This document shows positions 1 to 11,048 of a stretch of 64,000 nt of DNA, one piece after another. A program made the position numbers and the translations under genes. Under the pieces are notes generated by a model. It was not told the origin of the DNA. It searched no databases and saw nothing but the letters and a program-made list of their open reading frames with translations. The stretch lies in contig JAMAHW010000099.1 in assembly GCA_023627715.1 (NCBI GenBank), positions 1 through 64,000 on the forward strand, read 5' to 3'. Position 1 is the first letter of the stretch. Every line of letters starts with the position of its first letter. This stretch comes from Periconia sp. R9002 (taxonomy: Eukaryota > Ascomycota > Dothideomycetes > Pleosporales > Periconiaceae).

Positions 1-135
1 CCCCCAAATCCAAAACCTGGCCATACCGAACACCGATCGGATGTTGTTGATATGTACATAGTATGTATGTCAGCGATCCATCTTCCCTTCTCATCAAAGA
101 AAAATAAGAAGGAGAATACACCACAGCTAAAGCAG

Positions 136-188
136 TATAATTGTTTTCTGTATATCTCTAATTCAATGATATACAGAAAACAATTATA
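136..188. repeat. Perfect 21-bp inverted repeat (hairpin)
   Basis: Arms at 136-156 and 168-188 are exact reverse complements with an 11-nt loop between them. The arms are AT-rich. It lies about 400 nt past the stop codon of the SFT1-like gene, so it could be a transcript hairpin or the trace of a small inverted-repeat element. No coding potential is associated with it. Confidence 0.85.
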
Positions 189-457
189 TTGCCTCGCGAT
201 GATGGATCCCTCTTCTTGGTTTTCTTTGATGAGGGGGATGGATGGATGCTTGAGAGGAGTGAGTCCTTTCCTTCCTTACTTCCTTACTGGCCTGACCGCT
301 TTCCCCCGCGTATAAGTGAAGACTAAGCACTGTAACTTTGATGACGCAATGAAAAGGTTGGAATGGACAGTGTACAAACTCGGCTGTGGATATTCAAGAG
401 AGAAAAAAAAAAAACAGACGCAGATATCCGCGGGTTGGAAAGGGTAACAAACAATGA

Positions 458-462
<5 letters not shown>

Positions 463-490
<28 letters not shown>
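463..490. repeat. (AG)14 microsatellite
   Basis: Fourteen uninterrupted AG units, 100 nt downstream of the SFT1-like stop codon. It is probably in or near the 3' UTR of that gene. Confidence 0.95.
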
Positions 491-498
<8 letters not shown>

Positions 499-589
499 TC
501 GCAAAAACGCCATTCCGTCCCGAAAAAACGCCAGGCAAAGACCGTTCAGCAAGTGCAAAACCCGAAATGAAGAGTAGAAACCAAGCTTT

Positions 590-941
590 TTAGATAATAA
601 GGTGCCAGATCCAGTACAGCACCAGTATGATGCCGACGAGGATGCCCGCGAGCTTCAAGACGGCGACCTTGTTCCCGCTCTGCGCCATCCGTGTCAAACG
701 CGTGGCGCTGCCTTTAAGCGATGTGGAGAAGGAGGAGAAGGTTTCGCTCTGTATTAATTCGAATCAGTATCTAGAGAAGCGATGGGGTAAGATAGGAGCG
801 ACGTACCGTTTGATCAATCAGCTCGTGATCCCGCGCATTGTCGTAGATGTCGATGGTCACGCCCCGCAGCGCCGACACTTTGGACGCCAACTCTTCCAGT
901 CGGGAATCGTTTTGGCGTTCGCGCTCATATGCCTCTGCCAT
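590..941 (-). CDS. sft1: SFT1/BET1-like Qc-SNARE, Golgi transport
   Basis: Two exons, 941-807 and 748-590, with a 58-nt intron (GTACGT...ATACAG), give 97 residues, the same length as yeast Sft1. The start MAEAYERERQND leads into an acidic heptad-like segment (residues 8-75) typical of a SNARE helix. It ends with a single hydrophobic anchor at about residues 77-96 (VLKLAGILVGIILVLYWIWH) and almost no lumenal tail. Known of the family: Qc-SNAREs of the Bet1/Sft1 group drive vesicle fusion within and to the Golgi. Size, a SNARE motif ending next to a C-terminal anchor, and the absence of a regulatory N-terminal domain favour Sft1/Bet1 over larger SNAREs. Sft1 versus Bet1 cannot be settled here. 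Confidence 0.82.
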
Positions 942-2789
942 TGCTTACTTCCGCCTGCCCGGACCGTTTACTTCGGAAGCGAGTGTAAAGAGCGTGGACG
1001 GAGGAAGGAAGTCTGGGACTGCTTCTCCCTCTTCCGTAAACGAGGGTGGGTTTGGACTCGGTGTCGACTTGCGAAAAGAAGTTGGCGTGGAGGTAGTTAT
1101 AGGGTATGCAGGCTCCTCGCACTAGCCACGTAGATAGCGGGTGATGATGTGATTATGATCAGAAGTCGAGGCGGTGTGGGAGGGGGCGGCTGTCGCGGAG
1201 ATGTCTCTTTCAGGTCGGCGGGACGCTTACAATGCTAGTCCGTAACGAGCGAGGAATATTTGAGTGTTGGAGAGAATAGGTAGAGGTGTTGTGTGCTGTG
1301 GTTGTGGGAAGAGGAGTCTCGGCGGATATGAACGGATTGAATCGACGAGAAGAAGTCCGAGTTGAAGCGAGGCTTGAACGGATGAGTGCAGACGGGGGTG
1401 GCGCTGCCATGTGATTGGCGTTCGCACGTGTGGCCGTGCGTGGCTGGTGTATCTAGTTAGTCAGCATCCATCTCTTTTCTTATCAATCCCCACGACACAT
1501 GCTTGTCATTCTCAAAACGATATTTTGAAATAGAATTAAGCTAAGTGAATGAAAATCTCCTTTTCCATATCGTGTGGCGCTGGGCTTGCAATCTATCTCA
1601 GACCCTATCTACGATGGGCTCTCCAACGAGCTGAAGTGCTCAAGCTACGCCTTCACCCTGCATGCGTACTGTTTGATATCCAAGAATGTCTCCCGACGCA
1701 TGTTATCCCCTACGACTACCCCACGAACTTACGATAAGCATACAAGCGCTTAGAGAGATACAAGCGATCTCGATTGGTCGTAAGGAGGAACATGTGGGCG
1801 GCGTAATCGTTGGTGAGTACAATACTGCAAGCCTTGCAGCATCTCGAAACGTTGTCCGTTCTGTCTGTCTGAGAAGCCTGTTGCGATTAGCCTTGGAGCT
1901 TAGAGTCTCAACAGAAGCGACAGCAAAACCAATGAGCTCAATTGTACAGACGACTAAGAGGTGTCAGCCTCGTCACTCGGCGTTGAAGCTTACAGCAAAT
2001 CCTCACATATCTATTCACATACATCCTCCTCGAGTCTCAAAGGTGGCTTGGAGCTGTCTAGCACCTAAGATGCAGGGTTTGTGACTTGAAACACCAATCA
2101 TTCTCATTATTGAATTTATACCTTCCCATCACGACTGCGTGGCGATCAATCACTTCCGCTGTCTTACTTCACTTACACGTAACAAGCGAGTAGAACACCC
2201 TGTAGCAAATTGACTGACTCAATTCTTCAGCTCTCTAACAAAGCTTAGTGAACATGCTTTTCCTTGAATTATTTTTAGCCTGCTGATTATTAATTCCATC
2301 GAACTTTGCATCTCGTAGCAGCTTGCCTGACACCTTATAGTTGCTTGACGATGAAGAAAAGGATGCTGGGCGGTCGCGTATTTTCCACATGTGTACAATG
2401 ATGCTCTAATATTGTGCAAAAAGATTCCCTTAGCCACAGCAAAATGCGGCAGTGCAGGCAGTCGTAAATATGTACCCGTCTGATGCTACGCTCTAGTGCT
2501 TATGTCTCGGGATGAGCTTTTACCGTCCACAATTGAGTGCTCACTGTGGTTGAGTACCCCACGTTTATGCTTAAGTTCAGTTATTGATGACTTGAACAAA
2601 CATCTCTAACTCCCCGCGCCATTAGTCACGTGGTTTTCGACATTCAATGTATTTTACAGACATGCGTTAGCTGAGAGACTGAAAATTGTGGCATTTGAGC
2701 TCAAGAGCTATCACAGTGGTTTTGTCCTGCACTATTATCGCCTTGTTTGGAGATATCTGAGGACTTTGACTATTCTGGGACTATTGATT

Positions 2790-2852
2790 ACATATGTACA
2801 TATATCATGGAATTATTAGCAATGCATCACCTTACATACATATGTACATATA
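2790..2852. repeat. Two direct copies of a palindromic 16-mer
   Basis: TACATATGTACATATA occurs at 2790-2805 and again at 2837-2852. Each copy contains the palindromes TACATATGTA and ATATGTACATAT. The function is unknown; low-complexity AT sequence is an adequate explanation. Confidence 0.8.
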
Positions 2853-3770
2853 CGATTATCAGCGCTGATACATTTCACAACGTCGATAACTCCAGTTGAT
2901 CACTAATTCCCGCTTTCTTGACGACCTCAGAGGTTACACTTGCCATCATGTAGAACCTACCCCGTCAGACTAAAATAATCATACACAAAGTTTCAAACCC
3001 CAACACGATATCGGGAAGTCATACGTAGGGAATACGAATGGGGGTTCAAGAGAGCTTGACTGATAAGGTGTTTAGCTTACACCTCGTATCACCCCGCTCC
3101 TTTCTACAAGACATTGGACGTTTGCGTCTGCAGTAAGGAGGACTGCAACACTGCAAATCGCCCAATTTAGCAGCAGCCGACCCCAGCCACCTCTTGCAGT
3201 TTAATGTGCACGGAGCGTCTCGAGCCCACTGCTGCGATGACATTTTGAGTTCGAACTCCTTGGGGGCCTGAAGACTTCCGCACTTGGTATGGTGCCCCTC
3301 CGAAAATGCTTCTAGCGGCATATCTACCGCGCGCACGGTTAGTGTCGAAGTCCGAAGGTTTGACCTGCTCGTGCGATGCTTTAGGCGTTTTGGACAACGG
3401 CAGATCATTGAGTTGAGATTGTAACACTGTTTTTGCTTTCTGGGGCAATATCAACTCTATACTTGGGATGAAGATGTAGGCAACTGCCGGTGAATGAATT
3501 GCGCTTCGATTTCGTATGATATTGCATTGCTTCCTGCCCTCGCCCTGTACACTTTTTCGGATGGGAAAAAGCATTATGTGCTATAGATACTAAGTGAGGG
3601 TCCTCTGCCGCACAAGGCTGAGGATTCTGGTATCCCCGCGCTCATGAAGCACACATGCCGCACCGCCCCCAGGAGTCCAATCACATCCCAGGGCCCCCAA
3701 ACGAATACCTCCGAGTCTGCGCCGCACCGAATTCGAACGGAAGGTGACTGCGATGTGTCGCTACGGAGAA

Positions 3771-3777
3771 TATAAGA
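3771..3777 (+). promoter_or_regulatory. TATA-like element upstream of the surface-protein gene
   Basis: TATAAGA lies 155 nt upstream of the ATG at 3932. It is followed by a pyrimidine-rich stretch (about 3840-3905), as is common before fungal start sites. Confidence 0.45.
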
Positions 3778-3931
3778 ACGCGGGTGATTTCCCGCTCTAA
3801 GTCCGTTATTGAGCTACAAACCTATAATTCTGCTGCAAGCCAGCTTCCTATCCTCTACTTTTCGGCCAACTATCTTTCTCTACCCTACAGGATCTTGCTG
3901 AAATCCCTTCGGGCCAAAACAGACTTTCATA

Positions 3932-5995
3932 ATGGCAACTTCATTTGCTAAATGGCTACTTGTAGTCTCGAGCCTTGCCCGCTTCGATGTCATGGCTAGA
4001 CCAGATGTTACCGTGCGAGCATACAATGCTCCTGGCTATTCGGAGGTGGACACACACATGGCTATTCGGAGAGACCTTGAAGCTGCTAAACTGCAGCCAA
4101 GAGCAGAATTGAAAGGGAATGTCACGTTGGATAGAAGCTGGGACGGTGCGGCACTATTGAAACTGTAAGTTTGATGCCGCTCATATGCTATAGAAAAGAC
4201 ATATCCACTCCATATTCAACTTTTCCATTTGTTCAACTGCCCCTTCACACATTGCGATTACTGACGAAGATCAATAGGGGTGCATCCCAAAGCATAGATA
4301 CTAAGAACAGCAAAAACTCCTCCTCTGCATCTGCTTCGCAGAGTGTCGACATTGTCTGCACGACATGCTATATCAAAGGCCTTGCAACGGCCGAGCTTGA
4401 CATTCCTAAGGATTTCAACGCAACGACGGCTCTGAACAAAACAGTCTCCACTGTCAAAAACAAGGTTGAAAATTTCACTGAAACGATTGAAAACTACCTC
4501 GACGATTACTTCAAAGGCGTCGTTCAGAAACTCCATGGTGGGATTGACCTCGAGGACTTTGCATTCCCGCCGCTGAACTACTCGTTTGCCATGGAAGTCC
4601 CTACTATCCCCGAAGTCAATCTCGCTTTCGGCTTCAACGACCTGGAGCTCTATCTGCAAACCAACACCATACTAGGTGGAGCGCTATCTTACGAGCTCAA
4701 TATTTTCACTAGCCAAACACCTCTAGGTGTCGGAATTGGCAAAGACTCGCAGCTGGGCGTCACCTTCAAAGTAGACCTTCTTCTCAATTCCAAAGGCGCC
4801 ATCGACATCAGCAGCGGACTCCACATGAAGCTCGACGACGTCAAGCTCTCGCTCCCCCTCTTCAGCGACAAAGTCTCCGACCTCGCCCTCAAGGGTGCAC
4901 AGTTCGAATTCCTCCCTGTCACCGTTCAGTCCGCCAACGTCCTTCTCACAGCCAAACTCCGCATCGGCATCCACGCCGGTATCGCCGTCAAGCTCCCTTC
5001 GACACCAGAATTCACCGCCTTCAACACGACCGTTGGCATCCCAGAGCTCAAAGGCGGCATCGAAGCCGCCGTATACGCCACTCTCGCTGAATTCAACACA
5101 AACATCACTGCCACCCCATCTGACAAGGACTGCAAACTCCACGCCATCCAAGACTACCAACTCGCGGTCGGCGGTATTGTCGGCGCCAGCGTCGCCCTGG
5201 GCACCAAAACATGGGGCCCTGTCGCTGAAACCAGCACGCCCCTCTTTAGCACCGAACTTGCCAGCGTCTGCGCCTTTGAGCCCAAAACCACGCCCGCGTC
5301 GGCAACTGCCACCCCAACCAAGGCGAATAAGCGACAACAGGCAATGACAACCTCGACAACTGAGACGAAGATTGTGCACACGGGCGTTCAGTGCGTGTCG
5401 TCGGCCGCGGCCCTCGGGGGAGACTGTCCCATGTCCCTTCAAAAGACCACCCAATCGACCGAAACGCTAACGCTAACGGCATCCGCGCCCAAGGGGCAGA
5501 CACCTACCTTCGCGGCTAGTGTGCGTGACACGGTGACAAGCACGGCGACATTCGGTAAGAATGCGTTCAGTATCCAGAAGATGTCTGGCAGTCCGACCAG
5601 TTACACCCCCCCACCATCTGCCTCTGCCACAAACAAGGGTGGTGCTGCCGCCAAGTTGGATGAGAAAGTGGGCGGTGTGCCGCTCAAGACTATCTTGGGG
5701 ATTAGTTTGGGGGTTGGTATACCCGTTTTGTTGTTGATTGTTGGTGGTGCTTTGTAAGTCGTCTTCTCTTCTTTTCTTCTCCCACTTTCATCACACCTTT
5801 GAATCCATTGAATGAAGGCTGACTTGGATATTTTATAGCTTCCTCTACAAGAAACGCCAGCAGAAGAAATACAACAGCGTCCCTGGAGCCGAGGCCTTCG
5901 CCCCAGGCCATCGCTCTGGTTCCGACACAGGCTACGAATCGTACCGAAACGGGGAGAAGAAACATACTGGTGTCACCGTCTCTGAATTTCGGTGA
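3932..5995 (+). CDS. Secreted, single-pass membrane cell-surface protein, unknown function
   Basis: Exons 3932-4164, 4278-5753 and 5839-5995 (introns of 113 and 85 nt, both GTAAGT donors) encode 621 residues. The N-terminus has a weak hydrophobic leader (ATSFAKWLLVVSSLARFDVMA). A beta-rich ectodomain of about 400 residues follows, with repeated amphipathic strands, many N-glycosylation sequons and few cysteines (one CTTC motif near residue 105). A Ser/Thr-rich stalk precedes a hydrophobic segment (ILGISLGVGIPVLLLIVGGA) crossing the last intron, then a short basic cytoplasmic tail (FLYKKRQQKK...). This is the layout of fungal wall sensors or adhesin-like proteins. I do not recognise a named domain. 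The exon phases close exactly (phase 2 at both junctions), so the model is solid even though the function is not known. Confidence 0.85.
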
Positions 5996-6362
5996 TAGGT
6001 CGACGGTTCATGTGCCCCTTATTCCTTAAATGTGTTCGATCATGATGACGGTTCTTGTAACGTTTTATCCCAATTTTGTACATCAACGACTCGGTTTGTA
6101 AAATCAAGGCGCTAAAGGATACGAGAGGAGAACGTTTATGTTTTTTGCTTTTTTGTCTTTAAATTTTATACCCCATTCACGGTACCTGCTAAGCACAATT
6201 CGATTCATCATTCAACATAATTGTTAGAATTCATCGGATGGGTTCTGGAGTTGAGAGTTCTGCAACCACTTATGAACAAGGAAAAAAGAAATTGTAGAAA
6301 CTCAATTGTTTAGCATTTCATATGCCACCAAAATACCCCTACGGAAATACTAGATTGCTCAA
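5996..6362. other. Convergent intergenic region
   Basis: 3' UTR space shared by the surface-protein gene (+) and the REI1-like gene (-). AT-rich, with nothing recognisable. Confidence 0.6.
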
Positions 6363-7497
6363 CTACCGAGGCATTAGCCGATGATCCTGCTTCCCCCTCT
6401 TCCCGACCTTCGTATTGTCCAACTGATCAAATTTCTGCGTATTAGCCCCCTTAGCAGATGCCCATTCCCTCGCACGACGCGCCACATCTTCGCTTCTCTG
6501 CGCTTTCTTCTCTGCCAGGACGAGGGCGTGGCGTTGGTGAGAAGAAAGACCCTGAATGCTCAATTCTTCCCTGCGTGCGAGCTGGCGACTGTTTTGCGGT
6601 CGTACAGGTGGTGGCGGAGGAGCTTCTGCAGATGACTCTGCGTCTTCAGATGTGGAGAGTAGAGCTTTCGTTGATGATGCGAGTGGCCGTCTCTTTGACG
6701 AGGTTGGCTTTTTGAAACTCGGGGTGTTGGAGTTGTGGCGAGAGGTGATTCGCTTTCCTTCTCCGACGCGCCTCTCTGTGTCCGAAGAACTTGTTGGCTG
6801 TTCGACTCCATGGTCTATTGTTCCTTGTGGCGGGATCTCCCAGAAATCGAGAAGCTCTGGCTCACGCTCCAAGTTCAAGGTGCAATGCTGCTTGTCTCTC
6901 ATGTGACTCTGCACGCTGAACGTCGACGGTTTCGTAGCACCACAATACAGGCATTCATGCCATATTCGGACCTCAGTGGCGAGATAGCCCAAGAAGGTTT
7001 GCAGGTCGGTTATCGTTTCAGGCGACGGAATAAATGTTCCATGGGATTTTTGCATATGGGCTAAGTTCTGAAGAAGACCATCGTCGTCGGCAGGGAAATT
7101 TTGGGGGCAGAATAGGCAATCAAAAGGAGAAGCCGCTTCTGGGCTGGGAGGCTCCAAGTCGTCTTCGTCGCTGCTGCTACTCTCGCTTTTAGGGGATGTT
7201 GCCCCGTTCGGGTCCTTCTTCTGGATTTCTCTCTGAAATATTTCGAGACTAATTGGGGGGAGCGAGGCGATGCGTCTTTTTACATTGTACACACTGCTTT
7301 GATGTTATTTTTCAGAGTTGGTGTCAAGGTTGATTATGAACATACTGCCATGGCCCTTTGCTGTGCGTGCGATATTCATCTCCATCCTCAAAAACGACTT
7401 GGCATGAAGTACACTTGAGGTTCGATGTATGGACCAAGGACTGCTCGGTTGTGTTGCCGCCGCCGGCACCCAAGTTGGTGTTGGTTGCGCCTATCAT
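6363..7497 (-). CDS. REI1/REH1-like C2H2 zinc-finger protein (60S biogenesis family)
   Basis: Exons 7497-7346 and 7293-6363 (51-nt intron, GTATGT...AAAGCAG) encode 360 residues. The N-terminal finger CTSCQVVFEDGDEYRTH continues across the intron into WHVYNVKRRIASLPP, the family hallmark. The central region has two more Cys/His units, FDCLFCPQNF...HMQKSH and CLYCGATKP...SHMRDKQH. The basic C-terminus contains NSRQLARREELSIQGLSSHQ, like the Rei1 C-terminal tail. Rei1 and Reh1 act on cytoplasmic pre-60S particles (Arx1/Alb1 recycling, exit-tunnel probing). The protein appears to lack the family's usual second finger between the LPP motif and the central CxxC; a Ser/Asp-rich linker replaces it. 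It may therefore be a Reh1-type or divergent paralogue rather than Rei1 itself. Confidence 0.82.
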
Positions 7498-8381
7498 TAC
7501 TTTGGTGGAAGGTAGAGGTTGAAGAGAAAAAGTTTGTTCGCTTTGGCGGAAAGTGTTGCTGTAGAGTAAGGTGTTGAGTGAAAATGTGTGGAAGGGAAAG
7601 TCAACTATTGAATGACTGGGAGTTCTTATAAAATTGCATATGCATGTCAGTATTGAAGGTAAGGGTGTGCCAAGGACGTCGCTAATAAGCTACAGCGCTC
7701 AGTGGATCGCGAAAGCATGCTTCCGATTTCACTCATCCTGAATGAAGTGTGTTGTATTACGAGGAAAGATGCCTCAAAAGAGTATAGTCGGAGATGGAGA
7801 TGGTATCAAGGTAGTGGCTTTGAGGTTGTTCTCAGAATGAGTCATTTACGCTAATGCACACAGCCGAAAGGGTACACCCACAAATCACTCGGTTGAGTAA
7901 AGCGCAACGAATAAGCGAGCAGTTGTACGGTATTGAATCTAGACCTTTAGGAGCAGGAATCTCGAAGAGCGAGGTCGTATGAAGGAAGATTTCATCAGAA
8001 GAATTGTCGCGCAAGTAGTAAATTCAATTTGAATTTTCAATGCTGTATCGCCTTTTTTAGGCGAAAAAGGCGATGTGGCGCGAGTATCTATTTCCATCCT
8101 GGACCGCTTTAGACTTCGCTCATTACGTTGTCCTAAATTTGTGGACGCGTACCAAAGTATTATAATATAAGAAGATCAATCTGCGAATCTCGTGCGCCTT
8201 GGATGGGAAGTACATAACCATTGAAATAAGATCGGTAATTGAATTGACAGACTTTCTCGAAAATGAAGAGGGGAATCCTAAATAAACCCTATATAAAGCA
8301 CTACTCCAGTCAACGCCGGCACTTCTCCGCATATATTCGATTTCGATCAACATTCATCCCCGTGCAATTACCAAAAAAAAA
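7498..8381. other. Intergenic
   Basis: Upstream region of the REI1-like gene. Short open frames only. A local palindrome at about 8056-8073 (CGCCTTTTTTAGGCGAAAAAGGCG region) is visible, but nothing can be assigned to it. Confidence 0.5.
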
Positions 8382-8687
8382 TCAGTAGAAGAGCCAAAGT
8401 GCATGCCAAACCCCACCGAAAGAATCATTATGTGCAGGGTCAAAGCCGTCATGGTAAACAAAGCGAGGATCAAGAAGACTCCGGCGACGAGGAGACTCTG
8501 GTTTTCTGTCTAGATGCGTATTAGCCGAGCGCGAAGAGGCGGAAACATTATCGCTTTGAGAGTTTGATTGTTTGGAGGAGATGGGTCGACTTTGACTCCC
8601 GGGGCCTGGCGACTCGTAGTCGTCGAAATGAGACCCGGTCTCTGCATCGAAGGGGTTGGACCAGGAATGGTATCGGCGATCAGACAT
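8382..8687 (-). CDS. Small hypothetical protein, 101 aa
   Basis: Open frame from ATG (8687) to TGA. It is Ser/Arg/Asp-rich and polar (MSDRRYHSWSNPFDAETG...) with a Ser-rich middle, a basic RKPESPRRRSL patch and a hydrophobic-aromatic end (VWHALWLFY). No domain is recognised. Codon use looks ordinary for the window and no intron is needed. It could be a real small gene or chance. Confidence 0.35.
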   Translation of the reverse strand: MSDRRYHSWSNPFDAETGSHFDDYESPGPGSQSRPISSKQSNSQSDNVSASSRSANTHLDRKPESPRRRSLLDPRFVYHDGFDPAHNDSFGGVWHALWLFY

Positions 8688-9203
8688 AGCCGTATGGAGG
8701 ACAGTGGACTATTTATGAAACCTTTGCTCTATCTTTTGCTTAGTCGACAAGGTATTAGGGAGAATATGAGGTTGAAAAACGATAACGCGCGGCTTTTTAT
8801 ATCTACTTCGTGCAGATCTGAATAGACCCTTCTGATCATGGAATTCTATGCCACACGTAACCCGGAGTGAAGGCACTTATTCAAGCTTGTACAGAGTCAC
8901 GTAACGTCTCCAATCACATATCCTTTTGCAATGTGTATAGACAGCTGATCCGTACACCGGTAATTGAATATGTGGTCCTCACGGTTAAAATTACGTGCAT
9001 TCATTCAATTCAGCCGCTTCACAACTCTCTTCAAGGCTATCACGTTAGTATGGAATTTCTAGTGTCGGGTCGCATACGTCTTGCTAGGGAATTGCAAATC
9101 ACCCAGCGGGTGCAAACTGCTGATATCAATATGCATGTTGGTAGTGATAAATAATTTTATGTCTTTCAAGGCGAATTGAGTGACCATGCTGCACTTCAGC
9201 TGT
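8688..9203. other. Intergenic
   Basis: No gene supported between the small hypothetical gene and the 3' end of the MFS gene. Confidence 0.5.
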
Positions 9204-11048
9204 CTATTCGCCGTTTCTAAATTCCACCATAATTTGTGATGTATTCGCCGAGTTGCGCTCTTTCAGCTTCAGCAGCTCTTCACAGTAAGGGCTATGCATT
9301 CTAAGCCAAGTGCCATATCTGAGAAAGACAAACGGTATGATTGTCATAGCTAGACTGAGGAATCCTAGAAGACTGCACGCCCATGGAATTCCTAGTTCCT
9401 CATACATCGGACTAGCGGCTAATGGAAGCATAACAGCAAAAACGCTACGACTAAACGCTGAAGATACCAAAGCCGATGCCACAAAGATGTTGTATGCGTC
9501 CGCGAGATAGTTTAGCATGGATATGAAAACCAATTCGAGACCCATGCCAAATGGAACTCCGGCAAGCATGGGGACAATCCAGTGGATGTCTGGTTGGGCA
9601 GTCCAACCCTGAATATATCTGAACTAGCTCAAGATTCCCGTGGGGTCGTGGATGTCTTGCCAGCCAGAATAATGATGATACATTTAATGGCCCGCTGATA
9701 CACGCTAAAGGAAGTCGACGATATTCCTCATTTTTTGGCCACGAAGCATTGCGCTTTTTCGCATTTTCAAGAATTATATCGTACCAGATGGCTATGCCAC
9801 AAGCGATCACCCCGCCAACCCCAACTAGAATCTCAGTACACAAGTCAGTCACCTTGGGAGATGTAACTTACCTGGAACCAGGGCAACACCGGCAAGTCCA
9901 TCGTTAAAAATGTAGATGCCTAACATCAGTCAAAATACAAGTAGAGCCTGCGAAAACTGGGAGTTACCTTGGAACGCAATGGGGTAGACTTGAAAGAAAA
10001 TGTAAAATATCCCGAATTGAAGAGCCAAGTACATACAAGTACAGATAACGATAGGTTCTTTGAACATCACCACCTACATAGTCAGCTAAAGTTTATGGTA
10101 ATGGAATATCACGAACTGGTCTTGCGAGCTTCACCGTCACGGTGTGTTTCCATCCGTTGTCCTCGAGTTCGATGAGCGCATAGATATTTTGGGTATGATC
10201 TGGTGATGCTGCTCTCATTCGTTTTGCACGACGTAAAAGGATGACTGGGGGATATGCCTCTGAAGCACACGTTAGATAGATCTCATAAAAATCGACCTAA
10301 AATTCGTACCCGGGAGAACAAGAACAAGTGGCCAAATTGCACCGGCAATTATCAACCCGGCCCAAAACGTCCATCTCCAAGAGACCGGTGATACGAAACC
10401 CGAGATAATAGGTCCAATGATTGGACCCAAGGAAGTCAACTGTATCCCGTTAGCATTTCGAAAATTTCACTCGTAATATACTTACTCCTATCAGGGCAAT
10501 TGCTTGACCTCTTCTCACAGGATTATCATAGATATCGGCAAAAATGCCGCCCACAACCGTTATTGGCGCCGATGCGAAGGCACCTGAGAGAAAGCGAAAA
10601 ATCAAAAGACCTGGCCATGTTGGTGCTAAAGCGCATGCCATAGTGAAGACCGTATAGCCAAAGAATGTCGAAAGCATCACACTCCTTCTGCCATGCATCT
10701 CGCTCAGTGGACCGAATAATGGGGGCCCAAAGACATATCCGATGAGGTAGACGGAGTTGGGCAATGCCAATTGTTCGTCGCTTGATACATTGAATTCTTT
10801 GGATAGATAGTTAGAAGCGCCGCTTGGTAGTGAGGAACCGAGTGTGCTGTTAGATGCGAGTGCAACCCCGATGGTCAGAACAAGAATCTTCCTGCTCTGT
10901 TGAAAGTGAGAAGCTTCGTTTCACGATGAAAGCATGGCTTTCCACGTACTGTACTCCAATTGGCAGCGCGTTCAGGATCGCTATCAGAGAAGGCAACTAA
11001 TTTCACATTCTCCCTATCATCATTGACCTGCACTTGGACAGACGCCAT
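9204..11048 (-). CDS. MFS multidrug exporter, DHA1 type (12 TM)
   Basis: Eight exons read right to left: 11048-10950, 10896-10486, 10439-10310, 10259-10117, 10073-9968, 9919-9872, 9824-9661 and 9608-9204. Total 1,506 nt, 501 residues, with every phase closing. The cytoplasmic N-terminus ends in NWSTSRKILVL. Motif A is GPLSEMHGRRSVML between TM2 and TM3. LRRAKRMR and ARPVVMFKEPIV mark the central loop, as in fungal Flr1/Mdr1/Tpo-like drug:H+ antiporters. TM7-TM12 follow, with LFWLGWTAQPDIHWIVP and MLAGVPFGMGLE. Family role: plasma-membrane efflux of small molecules by proton antiport; the substrate is unknown. The last intron (9660-9609) begins with GC rather than GT. The neighbours do not form an obvious cluster with it. 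Confidence 0.9.

Larger units (their letters stand above)
942..3931. other. Intergenic, about 3 kb, no supported gene
   Basis: It contains the upstream region of the SFT1-like gene (left) and of the surface-protein gene (right). Several short open frames occur on both strands, but none has a credible domain, splice pattern or start context. A duplicated palindromic 16-mer lies at 2790-2852. I see no tRNA or transposon structure. Confidence 0.6.

Noticed and set aside
627..1133. 168-codon + strand open frame
   Set aside because: It lies opposite the two-exon SFT1-like gene and is its shadow; it has no motif of its own.
1210..1427. Short minus-strand open frames upstream of the SFT1-like gene
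   Set aside because: Low-complexity Ser/Pro/Thr composition, overlapping frames, no domain or splice pattern.
3235..3262. tRNA-like B-box (GAGTTCGAACTC)
   Set aside because: No matching A-box or cloverleaf at the right spacing on either strand; the sequence is simply a palindrome.
3046..3574. Two overlapping minus-strand frames, 120 and 135 codons
   Set aside because: Neither shows a recognisable motif and they compete for the same bases. Without a homology search they cannot be supported.
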